Assembly: GCA_020746105.1 (NCBI GenBank)
Contig: CM036617.1
Span: 137,357,845 to 137,421,844, forward strand
Source: Trogon surrucura
Taxonomy: Eukaryota; Chordata; Aves; Trogoniformes; Trogonidae
Direction: 5' to 3'
Length of the DNA: 64,000 nucleotides
Below are positions 26,501-36,426 of the stretch, one piece after another. Position numbers and translations under genes: made by a program. Numbering within the stretch: the first letter of the stretch is position 1; every line of letters begins with the position of its first letter. The notes beneath the pieces are model-generated. The model was not told the origin of the DNA, ran no database searches, and saw only the letters and a program-made list of their open reading frames with translations.

Positions 26501-27910
26501 GGCCTAAATTAATTTACTGTGTGCTTAGTGCTTTCCTGCTTGGCACACTGTTTGCCCTTACTTACTGACCAGACCCTTGAAAGCAGATTGGAGCTGTGAT
26601 TTTACAGCAATGAAGAAGAATACATTCAGTATTGATCCAGGCAGTGTCAGAGGGCTGTGCTCGCATTATCGACAACTCCTGTGCTCACATTTCAATAGAA
26701 AGTTTTAGTGCACAAATGAAATTATGTCTTTGTGTTGGAAATTTCTACCATGTCACATAACAGATTCCTTTTAAAAAGCCACCTTCTCTAGAAAAACATC
26801 AATAATTTAACAAAACTGTTTTGCTGCGTTTTGGCCACCTATACTTAATCCTAATTTTTTTCCTTCCATTTAGCATTACAGCTCTTTTTCTGCTTTTACG
26901 TCTCTTTCATTCTCTCTTGAGGAACTACGCTGGTGGGCTGTCTGACATAAAAGACATAACAAAAAAAAAAAAAAAGTACATCAGTAATCAGAAGGAAATT
27001 CACTTATGTAGCAGACTACCAGGCAAACGTAGGTACTTATAAAACAAACAGAGCCATTCTCTCTAAAGCTATTACTTTCTCTCTTCCTCTGCTTCCCCTA
27101 ATAAGAAATTAAAATCCATCATGTTCAGGACATTGGAATATTTATCATTCCATTCACTGGAGGGATATGCTTCAGGCTATAAGAAGCAGTGGGGAAAAAA
27201 ATTGAAACCAATACTCATTTTTGGCTGGTATAGAAAATCATAGACCAGATCTCCATTTAGTATAAATAGCTATAGGTCTTTTTGAAACAATGCTGAGAAT
27301 GTGGCCCTGGAATCAAAATTAAAATTGCCCTTCTCCAGGCGTTATAGTTATCTGCATGAATATTTTCAGAGTTTTTCTAGTTATATTTTTGCTTATGAGC
27401 ATGATATATTCTCTTGGGCAAAAAAAATTAGTGCGGATCTGATCTCTCTCTTGGATTTACATTCAGGGGAGGATGCCACTTGCCTTTAACAACCAGCATA
27501 CGGTCTCCAAAAAAGAGTTCTCTTCTACCAGGACTCTGTTTTTCCGTCTTCTAAGAACGCCCCAGAGGACCTGTGTGGTCTGCAAGATGAAGCCCTACCT
27601 CTCTGCAATAGGGGTCTACAGCCCTTACCGCAAAGGGACCATTGGTGGATGTTTAGATAACCACCACCAAGATGGAATATAGCTACAACCCCCTTTCTGA
27701 TAGTTCTGTGCAGCTCACCAATCCTTCCCATTTACAAAACAGTGTGGCTTTGTGGAGTTCGAAAAGGGAACAGGCTGGGCCAGAATGGCCTTGTTATTCA
27801 GCAATCGAACTGCAGTTTTAAGTAACTGCTCTAAAATACTGCCCTAGTATAGAAAAGAGTACCTTGTGTTCAGCTTATTTGCCAGAAAGGTAAATTACCT
27901 CACCCTGATC

Positions 27911-27928
27911 TCAGGTCAGACCTGACCT
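27911..27928. promoter_or_regulatory. inverted AGGTCA half-sites, 4-bp spacer (nuclear-receptor-like)
   Basis: AGGTCA, four bases (GACC), then TGACCT. Both half-sites are exact, and a partly overlapping 15-bp palindrome TCAGGTC-A-GACCTGA sits at 27,911-27,925. Classical oestrogen response elements use a 3-bp spacer, so this IR-4 spacing is not the canonical one. Binding is inference. Confidence 0.3.
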
Positions 27929-30900
27929 TACACGATCACTGTTACAGATATCCTGTAATGGCTTGGGTATCTACTAGGCTTCAGTCACTCCTGTGAGCAT
28001 ATCCATACCCTCCCTAAGCCTGGGTGAGGCTTTCTGGGGGTGCTGGAAAAGGTACCTTCCTTATGGTCCCGTGAGACTGAGTGTTGGGTGTGGAGAAAAC
28101 AGCCTGTGGGAAAAGATACCTATCTGTTTCTTCAGAGATAACCTCCATGCAGTCGAAGAGAGCTTTGTCGGTCACTGGCCTTTGGTTGTGCCTAGAGATG
28201 TAGCTCTGGCTGTAGAGTCACTTTGGTTGTGGAGCAGCCCGCTGCTGACTAGTAGTGAGTGCTCACAACTTCAGAGTCCAAAGTTGAGCTGCCGAACTTG
28301 GGTACTGACTAGCTGAGAGATTTTTTGGCAGTCAAATGGTATTTTCAAACACTTGATCCAAGAGACACCAGGATCTGTGCCCTCTTCTTAGAACTGGCGG
28401 TCAACTCCAGGGTATAGTTCCCTCCCATCTGTAAAACTATTATGAACCTCAAAACAGCGTGAAGGCTTTACCTCATTTATAGTCTCCAAGATCATCGGGT
28501 CTGCTCAAGCAAAAGTTGCTGAAACAGATTTATATGGTCCATTACGCCTGGCAGCCCATTTGATAGTATTCAGCAGAGCTCTCTATCTCCTCCTGGGTCA
28601 GGAATGGTCAGCCCAAATTGTGATTCGCCAGTAAACTAGGCACTGCAATAGATGCAAGAAGCTGAGATCCATGCCCTCAAAAGTTTAACACGGAAAACTC
28701 CAATCCAGTGAGGACATTCATAGATCTGTAAATACATCTGGGATTGTGGGTGGAGCCTCACACAGGCACACAGGACTTTCGAGGATTTTGGACTTAAAAA
28801 GACACCATTCCTTCTACAGAAAGAGGAGAAAGGACAAGAAAAGCAGCAGGAAGGAAACAATAAATAAAATAAATCCTGATAACAACCAGTTTATAACGTA
28901 CATATCTGAACCTTCTCACAAAGCTGCTTTTGCTATTCTCTTTGCTCTTTTTCAGTTGTGTCTGAAGCAGACAAAAAAGGAAATCTCTCACAAACAAAGT
29001 ACTCAATGAGAGGCGACTACAGGTAAAGCCAGGAAAGAGCTTTTCACAGGTCTGATTTCCAATAATTTACTTGTAAGGCATGGAACTATCCAATTATCCT
29101 AAAACAGTAATCCAATTTGTTTCTCTGTGGGAAAGCTTGGTGCGCTCAGGTCATAGGGATCAGGAAATTAGTTCTTTGTTGAAAGTGTGTGTCTTACACT
29201 CTCATGTTTCCCAACTGACGGACCACAAAAGCAAGGAAAGAGACTGAGAAAAAGACTTTAAAAAGCAACAGGGAAACTGTTTTCAACAGAGAAATTAATC
29301 TGTTGAATTTCTGTTAAATATGGAGCTTCCAAAGCAAAGCAAAGGATTTTTGCTGCAAGAGATTTGCTAGGATGACCTAAAATTTCTATTACAAAGCTTT
29401 GAAGAACTGTTGCAAAGCAATGTTTTGGTATTTATTCCCAAGCTTTTCCAGAAATCCATGAGAAAACTCTTCAGCTTTCCCATGCAAACTTCTGAGTATG
29501 GAAACCTCAGCAGCAATACTTTGTTCTGGCTTTTTTCTTTCTCCATTTTGATGTGTGCTTTTGAAAGCCCTCTAGGCATCTATTTGCATTTTCCAAAAGC
29601 TTTGGAAATCTGGCCCTAACTTACTCATGAAAATGGGGCTTAAGCTCTGGAATTACTGAAGTGTTTTTGAAATTTTGCACTCTTTGTGTTTTAAAGTATA
29701 TTGGACTTGATTTTGCTGCTTCAGGGGACAGGTAATTCCCATCATTTTTGATGGAGATGAAGCACTGTGCTGTAGGAAAAATAGAGGCTTTAGAATCTAT
29801 TGACAAGGGCAAAATATGAAAGGGTTTAGTATTTCTTTTTATGTGCACGATAGGAATCTGTGCATAATAAAAAACTAGGCACGTCTTTTGGCATAGTTTG
29901 CCAGCTTTACAGAAGAATAACAAAACTGTGGCTTTTAAAATGAGATTGAATACGGTTATAAATGTGTTTAAATACATTGCTCATAGAGCCATGTCTTACA
30001 CTGGAAATTATAATTGTGCTAAATCATAGGCAGTAGTACCACGATAGGCCCTTCAAATACTGCTGTCTTGTGAGCTCTGTGGAGGGACATCCTGATATCT
30101 TAAAGCTTTGTAACACACCTGGAGAGAGAGGGGATTCCTTTGTTTTACAAGAAAAACAAACAAACATTGGAATCACAAAGTTTTTACAACTTTTCTGTGT
30201 ATTATAAAACATTCTTGTCTAAATGCCCTTGATCAGAGAAGGGCACAGATTTCCAGACATCAAGCAAATTAACTCCTACATGAAATATCATACCTGTTTC
30301 AAGAGCACGTTTCCAGGTTTCCAAATTAAAATCTTTTTCTCGTCATTCACTCCTTGTTAAGGCAACTATTTTTGTCCCTGTCATTGGATTTTTTTTAAGG
30401 TGTGAATTTTTTTTCTAGACTAAACCAACTCTTCAACAGAAGACTCATTTTAGGTAGCTTGGTCTTCAGCTGGTTTCTTAGTCCTTGGTGAGCACAGTGG
30501 TACTGTCATGGATCAGCTTCTCTAGGGAAGATGGATGTGAGTTCCCATAGGGATGTTTATTTGTTTTACCTGGTATCTGCCCATACTTTATTAGAGCTAT
30601 AGTAAGTAATTTTATATCTTCTAAATTGTTTGAGATTTATACTGATACGTCTTGTCAGGATTTGGTGAAAGGATAATGCAAAGTACTAGCATAAAACTTA
30701 ATAGCCAAAGCACTTAATTACAAATCACATTAAAATGAAATGTCTCAAGGCCAATACTGGTAACTTCTCCCCCTGTATCATACAATATTTCCTCTTATTT
30801 GGATTTTGGCTTTGGAACTGCCAAGGTTCACACCTTTCTTGCTTTTCTTTGTAACCATGACAACTACAAACATACTCCATTTCTAATGAAAGACCAGACT

Positions 30901-33900
30901 CTTGTGCAATGATCTATGGAAGACAAAACTTTAAGAAAAACACTTTAAAATGTATGATTTACAATGGAGCATGCCAGACAACTACTGATTTAAACACACC
31001 ACTGAAAACTTTAAAACCTTGTTCATAGATATTCATCCAGATCTTACAGTCCTATGGTTAACGCACAGGGGTGAGGGATGCCAGTAATGTTTCACTTTTC
31101 TCAATATCACATCCCTGCCCCTCGATTTCAACATATTCCTCCAACCTGAGTGAACTGAGCTCTCTCTGAAGGAAGGAGATTACTATTAATCACAGAAAAA
31201 CAGAGGAAAAGTGCCATTTATTGATTAACAAATAGAACTAGGCTTACTCAATTCCCATTCCTGTGCATTAAACAGAACACGCTCATGAGTAATGAATATC
31301 TTGCCTGCCAGGACTGTAACTATCCCTGAACATATTCATACTGTGCTTTGGCTGGAACCATGAACTGGGAGAGTTACCACATTACTGAAGGTAGCAACAA
31401 CAAAAATAAGAGTAGAGCATTGCTGTTTTAAGGCTAGTTCCCCAATTAACGTGAGTTATCATATATGCCCCCATTAGGAAAGACCAGGAGGAATTTGGTC
31501 AGAATTCTTTTGTTTCTTTGCTTGACCTAATTTGTATTTCTTCCACTGAAGTAAGTCTCAAAATCTGCAATTCTCTGGGAGCATCCAGAATCTGCTGTGT
31601 GAAATGAAAATCAAACACATTGCACATTTTCGAACATTACTCTTTTGGATTGCAACTGTTTTAAGATAGAGATTGGATTTTTCTGTATATCTAACAGAGC
31701 ACATCACTCATACTCAAAGAAGACCAAATAACAAGGCAAGATCTAGAAAACCTGGAGGAAAAACAACCAGGAATTATTGCTCTTCAGTCTCCAAGAAATA
31801 AATATGAACTAAAGAGAATAACAAAAATAAGAAGAAAGAGCTTGAAGAATGCACTTAAATTCTAATTTGATGTTTGTCTGCTTCCCCTGAATTTCAGACA
31901 GCAGCTCTATTTATTAAAAAAAAACAACCCTCTTGAAATGTTTGGTTTATAGTTAAGCAAATACACTGCAGAACATAAATTAAGCCCATTCCAAATTACC
32001 TTGTTTTTCTGCTTGTTGAGTATCAGTTCAGATTTATTTGCTATGGACCAAATTCAACAAAGTACTTAAGCACACGCATAATTTTGATCATGCATGCAGT
32101 CCCATTGAGACTATTCACACGTTTAAATATATGTACACAGTTAAATAATTTGCTGAATACAGACCTACTTTATTTATTCTCAAGAAAATGTTTGCAAAGA
32201 CAGAGTTGTTCTATTACAACCATGAAGAGTTTACTCCAAATACACGATACTGAAAGCCACGTTGACTGCTTGTAGCTGGTCACACAGAGCTGTTTGTGTT
32301 CTCAATGAGCCTGATTTTATAGTCTGGATTAAATTTAAAGAGCCCACTGAGACACTGAATTTCTCAAGGTGAAATGACAGTGGAAAGGGCAGCAGTAGCT
32401 GAAGACAGATCAAGAAGAGGAGGAAATCAAGGAACCTCAGAAACATTCTCTTCCTGGTTTTGGTCAGAAAGGCATAATTCTTGGAAAACTTACATAACCA
32501 AAAGGCATGTGGGCCTATTTTCTCCTTTTTGTCCTCATTAAAAACATATGTGTAAGGCTCTGCGTGTGTGCGGCTGCATGTCGTAAGGAATTCCCTGTGC
32601 AATGCTCAGTGCTGGCTGATCAAAAGGACACGTCAGTCCTTTCCTGGGATACTTCAGTTATCTCTTGGGCAAAAACCTAAGAGGGATCTTTACAGGAAAT
32701 TTGCCCCTCAAACCATCAACCAGCAACACAGGTCTTAAAAAAATCTGTTAGATCCTCAAGATTTCCACATAAATATAAGGATGTGCTTAAGTGTTTTACT
32801 GAATTACAGTCCCTACCCTTCTCCAGCAATGTGCGAAGGAAGGATTGACTGAAGGTGAATGAAACACGAATTCTTTAGGATTATACACCATGTTGCCAAG
32901 TTAGGAAGTGACCGGAATGGGCACTGCAAGTGAGTAACTGACTGCCACAGCAGAGACATCCTACCATGGCAAGAAGTCGTGCCCTTGGCTGGTACAATTT
33001 AGCTTTACTCCGTGGTATCTTCCTAAACAATTTGCTGGGCAAATAAGTCAACTTATTTTTTTCAGAATAGCTCAAAGAGCAACTAGGATGTTCTGTTACA
33101 TACTGAAGGTATATGTACAATTAGTTTATGGCTGGATTTGAGCCAAATTTCCCCCCATTTTTCTTAAATGACCATTTTCGTCTCCCCTATTGGAGAGAGC
33201 CTTGGTCAAATTCCGTTTGTTTACACAATCTAAGCAACACAGAGATTTGATTTCCTTTTTTGTTTTTTCCCCACCACTTCACCTTTTCAAAGAGTTTTAA
33301 TTTTTTATGTGAAATGTATTTGATGCCCTCCCTGGACATACTGAAAATGTCACAAACATTATTTTGAACCAGAAGAAATGTGTTCTCCTTGGTGCCTTCA
33401 AAACTAAATTACAAAAGGGAAAAAAAGGAAAAAGACATTGGAATATTAAAAATATCCAGCCACAAAGGCTCTTCACAGCCAGCAAGTGAAATAACATGCC
33501 AATAGTGAGCACAAACATTTTATGCCTTTTTATAGATGTTCTGAACATCTTCACCAGAAATATCTTAATTACGGCCATTAATTTCTCCTCCACAAAAAGG
33601 TGATTTTCATTCAGTAATGTAAACTTTCTGACAGGAAATTATACAGCAAGAATATAAAAATTATTTCTTGGGTGTAAGAAACTAATGTGGTGTTTGATGT
33701 TTTGGCTCCCAGTTCTGCTGAACACCTGGAGTGGTAAACAATACCAACTCAATGATTTATCAAGTACTTGTTTTCAGTAAACCATTAACTCCTTGAAAAA
33801 GGCTTTTCTCCTTTTAGCAATAACTTCCCAGGTCGTACAGTTTCAATAGTTTCCCAGATCACTCTCCTTTCTTGCTAAGAGTCCCTGATAAGCCTGGATT

Positions 33901-34590
33901 TTGAGAAAGGATCTTCCATGAGTTTTACAGCTCCTGCTGATTTTATAGGCTTCATGAAAAAAAACGAAGCAGTGGTATTTTGAACACAGTGCTTCCTGGG
34001 ATCTTTAGGGGAATATTTGGTTAAATATTTCCAGTAAACAATCTACCTGAGAAACACATCCCTCTTTCCTACTTGAAAGTTGTGTGCTGACACTCTTGAA
34101 AATCAAAGTAAAAAATACTTTGTGCAAATAAATCCCATCCAGTGATCGCAAAACTGGTCAACAGCACTATTCCTTTCTCCCAGAGGTATTTCTCCAGTGT
34201 GGGGCTGGGTGCTTTTTTCAGTTTCTTAAGGTGAAGAGGGAGGGTGCATGTAGCTAACCAGGTAAACCACATGCTCCCCAACAGGTACACCTAATCTTTG
34301 CAATTTCTTCCTAACCATACCTAATTTCATGTTGTGTTTAAGGTCTTTCTCACAGAGTGCTCAGCACCTCTTCCTGTCTAAAAGGGTGTAAAAAAGGCAC
34401 AGACACAGCTCAGAACTAGAAGTGATGCCCTTCTGTGTCCAGGAGACTTTTTCAGCAGGAACTTTACATCTTGCCAGGTGTGCTTATGAAAAATATGCTC
34501 AGTGGCATAGCACAATGAAGGAAAATGTGATCACAACCCAATGTCTAGACCTACTAGAAATATCTGTAGAAACATTCTGAAACCCAAATC

Positions 34591-34614
34591 ATGCAAATGT
34601 TTATACGTTTGCAT
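34591..34614. promoter_or_regulatory. palindromic pair of POU octamer-type sites
   Basis: ATGCAAATGT, four bases (TTAT), then ACGTTTGCAT. The arms match at 9 of 10 positions as an inverted repeat. The left arm contains the exact octamer ATGCAAAT and the right arm contains TTTGCAT. It lies about 1 kb upstream of the CpG-island promoter, so a promoter-proximal enhancer role for POU factors is plausible but untested. Confidence 0.4.
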
Positions 34615-35306
34615 TTAAATTGAAGCATGTGTGTGCTCTTGAAAACGTTCTCCATGTGGCATTAATGCAGAGTCACACAGAAGCAAACTCCTGCTCTCAT
34701 CTAAAGGATCAGGACTTTAAGAAAAAAAAAAGAGAAAGCGTATTGAACTCAACATCCACAAGAGGAACGGTACGGCAGTAGTTAAAATGGTGACAAACAA
34801 AAAAAAATTCTCTTGACGCTCCTGTTTAAATGACCAGCGTGTCCCGATTCCTGAACATGATGCACAGGCGGTTTTGAAAGGGCTGCCAGCCCAGGGAATG
34901 ACTGCTGCTGGTGGCTGAAAGCAAACCCAATCCAAAAATGCTTGTAGACAGGGAAAAACGTCTGTGAACCATAGCTCTGAAGTTAATTTTCAAATAGCTT
35001 TTTTTCGGGGGTGGGGTGTGTTTTTTTTGGTTGTGCTGCTTTTTTTTTTAAAGTCATTTTTCCAATCCCAAGTTGCACAAACACAAAACTGGCTAAAACC
35101 TCGTATTCAAAACCTTCTGTCCAAAAATAGCTGTCTTTTTAAAATTCTTTGCTGCTCTGAGATTTTTTTAGTTATTTTCCGGGGAATTTTCCATCACCAA
35201 AAGCCAAAGCAGAAACAATAGAAAACACCCGACTTTCCACATTTCAGTTAAAAATAAGCACCGAAGGCATTCTTGCTTCTTCCAGAAACAACCCAAAAAT
35301 CTCGAG

Positions 35307-35330
35307 AAAACCAAACCAAACCAAACCAAG
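35307..35330 (+). repeat. (CCAAA)n short tandem repeat
   Basis: About four CCAAA units follow CTCGAGAAAA; the array decays into CCAAGCCACGCC. It sits at the upstream edge of the CpG island. Confidence 0.85.
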
Positions 35331-35525
35331 CCACGCCAAAACCCATGTGGGTCTCCAGCGGGGACTCTCCCCAGACTTCGTCCCTGGGGGCCGCAGCTCT
35401 CCCGCAGCGATTTCTCCAGTGGGACCGCGGGTCCCTTCTTTTTCCCCCCGCCAGCAAGGCCACTTTATCGGCCGGTCCCAGCAGCTCCGCCGCGGGGGGT
35501 TATTTTTAGGCAAGGCTGTAGCGCC

Positions 35526-35560
35526 GCTCCTTTAAAAGGCTGCTGCTGCTGCTGCTGCTG
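35526..35560 (+). promoter_or_regulatory. TATA-like core promoter candidate
   Basis: GCTCCTTTAAAAGGC contains a TATA-variant TTTAAAAG at 35,531-35,538. A start about 25-30 bp downstream would fall near 35,560-35,565 and put the triplet repeats in the transcript. A second weaker TTTAAG lies at 35,735. CpG-island promoters often use dispersed starts, so the exact TSS cannot be given. Confidence 0.4.
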
Positions 35561-35565
35561 CCGCT
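35539..35565 (+). repeat. (GCT)7-GCC-GCT triplet repeat
   Basis: Seven uninterrupted GCT units, then GCC and GCT, immediately follow the TATA-like box. On the minus strand this is AGC. Confidence 0.95.
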
Positions 35566-35600
35566 ACCGTGCCCTGCCCACCCCCGGCAGCGAGGGAAGA

Positions 35601-35654
35601 GGAGGAGGAGGAGGAGGAGGAGGAGGAGGCGGCGGCGGCGGCGGCGGCGGCGGC
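35601..35654 (+). repeat. (GGA)n-(GGC)9 compound triplet repeat in the leader
   Basis: Nearly ten GGA units (35,601-35,629) run straight into nine GGC units (35,628-35,654). If transcription starts at the upstream core promoter, this is a CGG-type repeat in a 5' UTR, a known length-unstable class. The repeat makes the overlapping minus-strand frame look like polyproline and should not be read as a protein. Confidence 0.95.
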
Positions 35655-35742
35655 GCGGACGCGCCCTCGCCCGGGCCAGCGGTGGGGAGCAGCGGCGGCG
35701 TTGCTGGCGGCGGGGGGCAGCGGGCGGCTGCGGCTTTAAGAG

Positions 35743-35758
35743 CTCCCACAATGCCGTG
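35743..35758 (+). promoter_or_regulatory. ZNF143-type (SBS-like) motif
   Basis: CTCCCACAATGCCGTG resembles the ZNF143 SBS consensus with its core CCCA(Y)AATGC, diverging in the last bases. Such motifs sit close to transcription starts of CpG-island genes, which would argue for an additional start near 35,750. The motif match is by memory of the consensus and has not been scored. Confidence 0.35.
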
Positions 35759-35795
35759 CTGGCGTCCCAGTTCCGTTACATGTCTCTGCCGGTGA
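35751..35795 (+). other. upstream ORF, 14 codons
   Basis: ATG at 35,751 has A at -3 (CCCACA before it), the better start context of the two ATGs here. The frame runs MPCWRPSSVTCLCR and stops at TGA 35,793-35,795. It overlaps the ATG at 35,780 in another frame, so ribosomes that translate it would terminate just past that second ATG. If it is in the mRNA it should lower translation from downstream starts. It is a real sequence feature; translation is inference. Confidence 0.4.
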
Positions 35796-36084
35796 AGGGG
35801 AGAGGGGTAGAGGCAGGAAGGAGGCGGGGGCGGCCGCTCCGGGTCGAGGATACCCAAGCGCGGCGCCGGAGAGAGGAGGGGGAGGCCGCTCGGTGGGGCT
35901 GGGGGAGGAGCGGGGCGCCCCGGAGGGCCGGGCCGAGCCCCCGGGGCGTTGCGCCGCGGGCCGGCAGTGCCGCCCCCCCTCCCCCGCCCGCCCGCCCCTT
36001 CCCCGCGAGGCGGAGCCGTTGGGGCCGTTGGCGCTGCCCGTGGAGCCGCCGCGGGACGGGAGCGGAGCGGCCGCCGGCGGAGCG
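35780..36084 (+). CDS. possible N-terminal coding segment, 101 codons to the splice donor (uncertain)
   Basis: From ATG 35,780 the frame begins MSLPVKGRGVEAG and stays open for 101 codons plus two bases, ending exactly at the donor with split codon CG|N; without splicing the next triplet is a TAA within the donor itself. The predicted peptide is Arg-, Pro-, Gly- and Ala-rich, with a Pro run near residues 70-75 and no recognisable domain, signal peptide or membrane segment. Start context is weak (T at -3, T at +4), and GC-rich leaders often have open frames by chance because stop codons are AT-rich. I favour 5' UTR but cannot exclude a genuine basic, disordered N-terminus. Confidence 0.2.
35973..36004 (-). 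promoter_or_regulatory. G-quadruplex-capable tract on the minus strand (i-motif on plus)
   Basis: On the plus strand, C runs of about 7, 5, 3, 3, 4 and 4 are separated by loops of only one or two bases (T, G, G, G, TT). The complementary strand therefore has six G runs with very short loops, a composition strongly predicted to fold as a G-quadruplex. It lies in exon 1 about 80 bp before the donor. Confidence 0.6.
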
Positions 36085-36090
36085 GTAAGT
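36085..36090 (+). other. splice donor of intron 1
   Basis: GTAAGT matches the extended vertebrate donor after exon-final GCG. No competing strong donor was seen in the CpG island on either strand. Confidence 0.7.
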
Positions 36091-36407
36091 GCGCGGCCAA
36101 GTCCGGCGCGGGGTGGTCCCGCCGGAGCCCGTCCGGCTTCTCCGCTTCCCCTGCCGCCCTGCTCGGTCGCTTCGTCTTCCCCCCCCCGCCGCAGCCCCTC
36201 TCCCGTCGCGTACTGGGCTGCTCCGCGTCCCGCCCCGCTCTCCTCTCCTCCCCGGCGGTTTTCGGCTCGTCCCCGCTGCGGGGTTTGTGACCCTTCCCCG
36301 CCGCCTCTCCCCCGTTGCCCCTTCTGCTCTCGCCAACTTTTCCGACCGTATCGCTTGTTTGCCCTCTCCCATCGGATTTTCGGTGTTCTGGGGTTTTTTT
36401 ATAGCGG

Positions 36408-36426
36408 TTTTTTTTTTTTTTTTTTT
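36408..36426 (+). repeat. poly-T tract, 19 T
   Basis: A homopolymer within the pyrimidine-rich start of intron 1, preceded by another short T run at about 36,393. Confidence 0.95.

Larger units (their letters stand above)
23517..35306. other. intergenic DNA upstream of the CpG-island gene, no gene seen
   Basis: No exon, RNA gene or transposon was recognised in nearly 12 kb. Open frames in 24,273-24,572, 27,993-28,316 and 32,231-32,602 are about 100 to 123 codons, with no homology I can name. Noted short elements are the inverted AGGTCA/TGACCT pair at 27,913-27,928 and the octamer palindrome at 34,591-34,614. Confidence 0.55.
35560..36084 (+). other. first exon of an unidentified gene
   Basis: The 3' boundary is well supported: GGAGCG|GTAAGTGCG at 36,084/36,085 is a strong vertebrate splice donor inside a CpG island, the arrangement typical of a first exon. 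The 5' boundary is an estimate from the TATA-like box at 35,531. The exon is about 525 nt if that start is used and shorter if transcription begins near 35,700. It contains the triplet repeats, a ZNF143-like motif (35,743-35,758), an ATG at 35,751 in good context that opens a 14-codon ORF, and a second ATG at 35,780 whose frame is open to the donor. No domain or peptide was recognised, so the gene cannot be named. The exon is either 5' UTR or carries the start of the protein. Confidence 0.65.
35350..36330. promoter_or_regulatory. CpG island promoter region
   Basis: CpG dinucleotides become dense at about 35,355 and remain so to about 36,330, against AT-rich, CpG-poor DNA on both sides. Visible motifs include a kappaB-like GGGACTCTCC (35,361-35,370), an inverted repeat GGGACC-GCG-GGTCCC (35,421-35,435), GC boxes (for example GGCGGGGGCGG near 35,824) and TTTAAAAG (35,531-35,538). 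CpG islands of this kind normally mark promoters of broadly expressed vertebrate genes. The direction is assigned by the plus-strand donor at 36,085. Divergent transcription to the left is possible, but no minus-strand donor of comparable quality was seen. Confidence 0.9.

Noticed and set aside
32231-32602. 123-codon minus frame with a Leu/Phe-rich hydrophobic segment
   Set aside because: The start is TTG and there is no family resemblance; the hydrophobic stretch reflects A-rich DNA on the plus strand.
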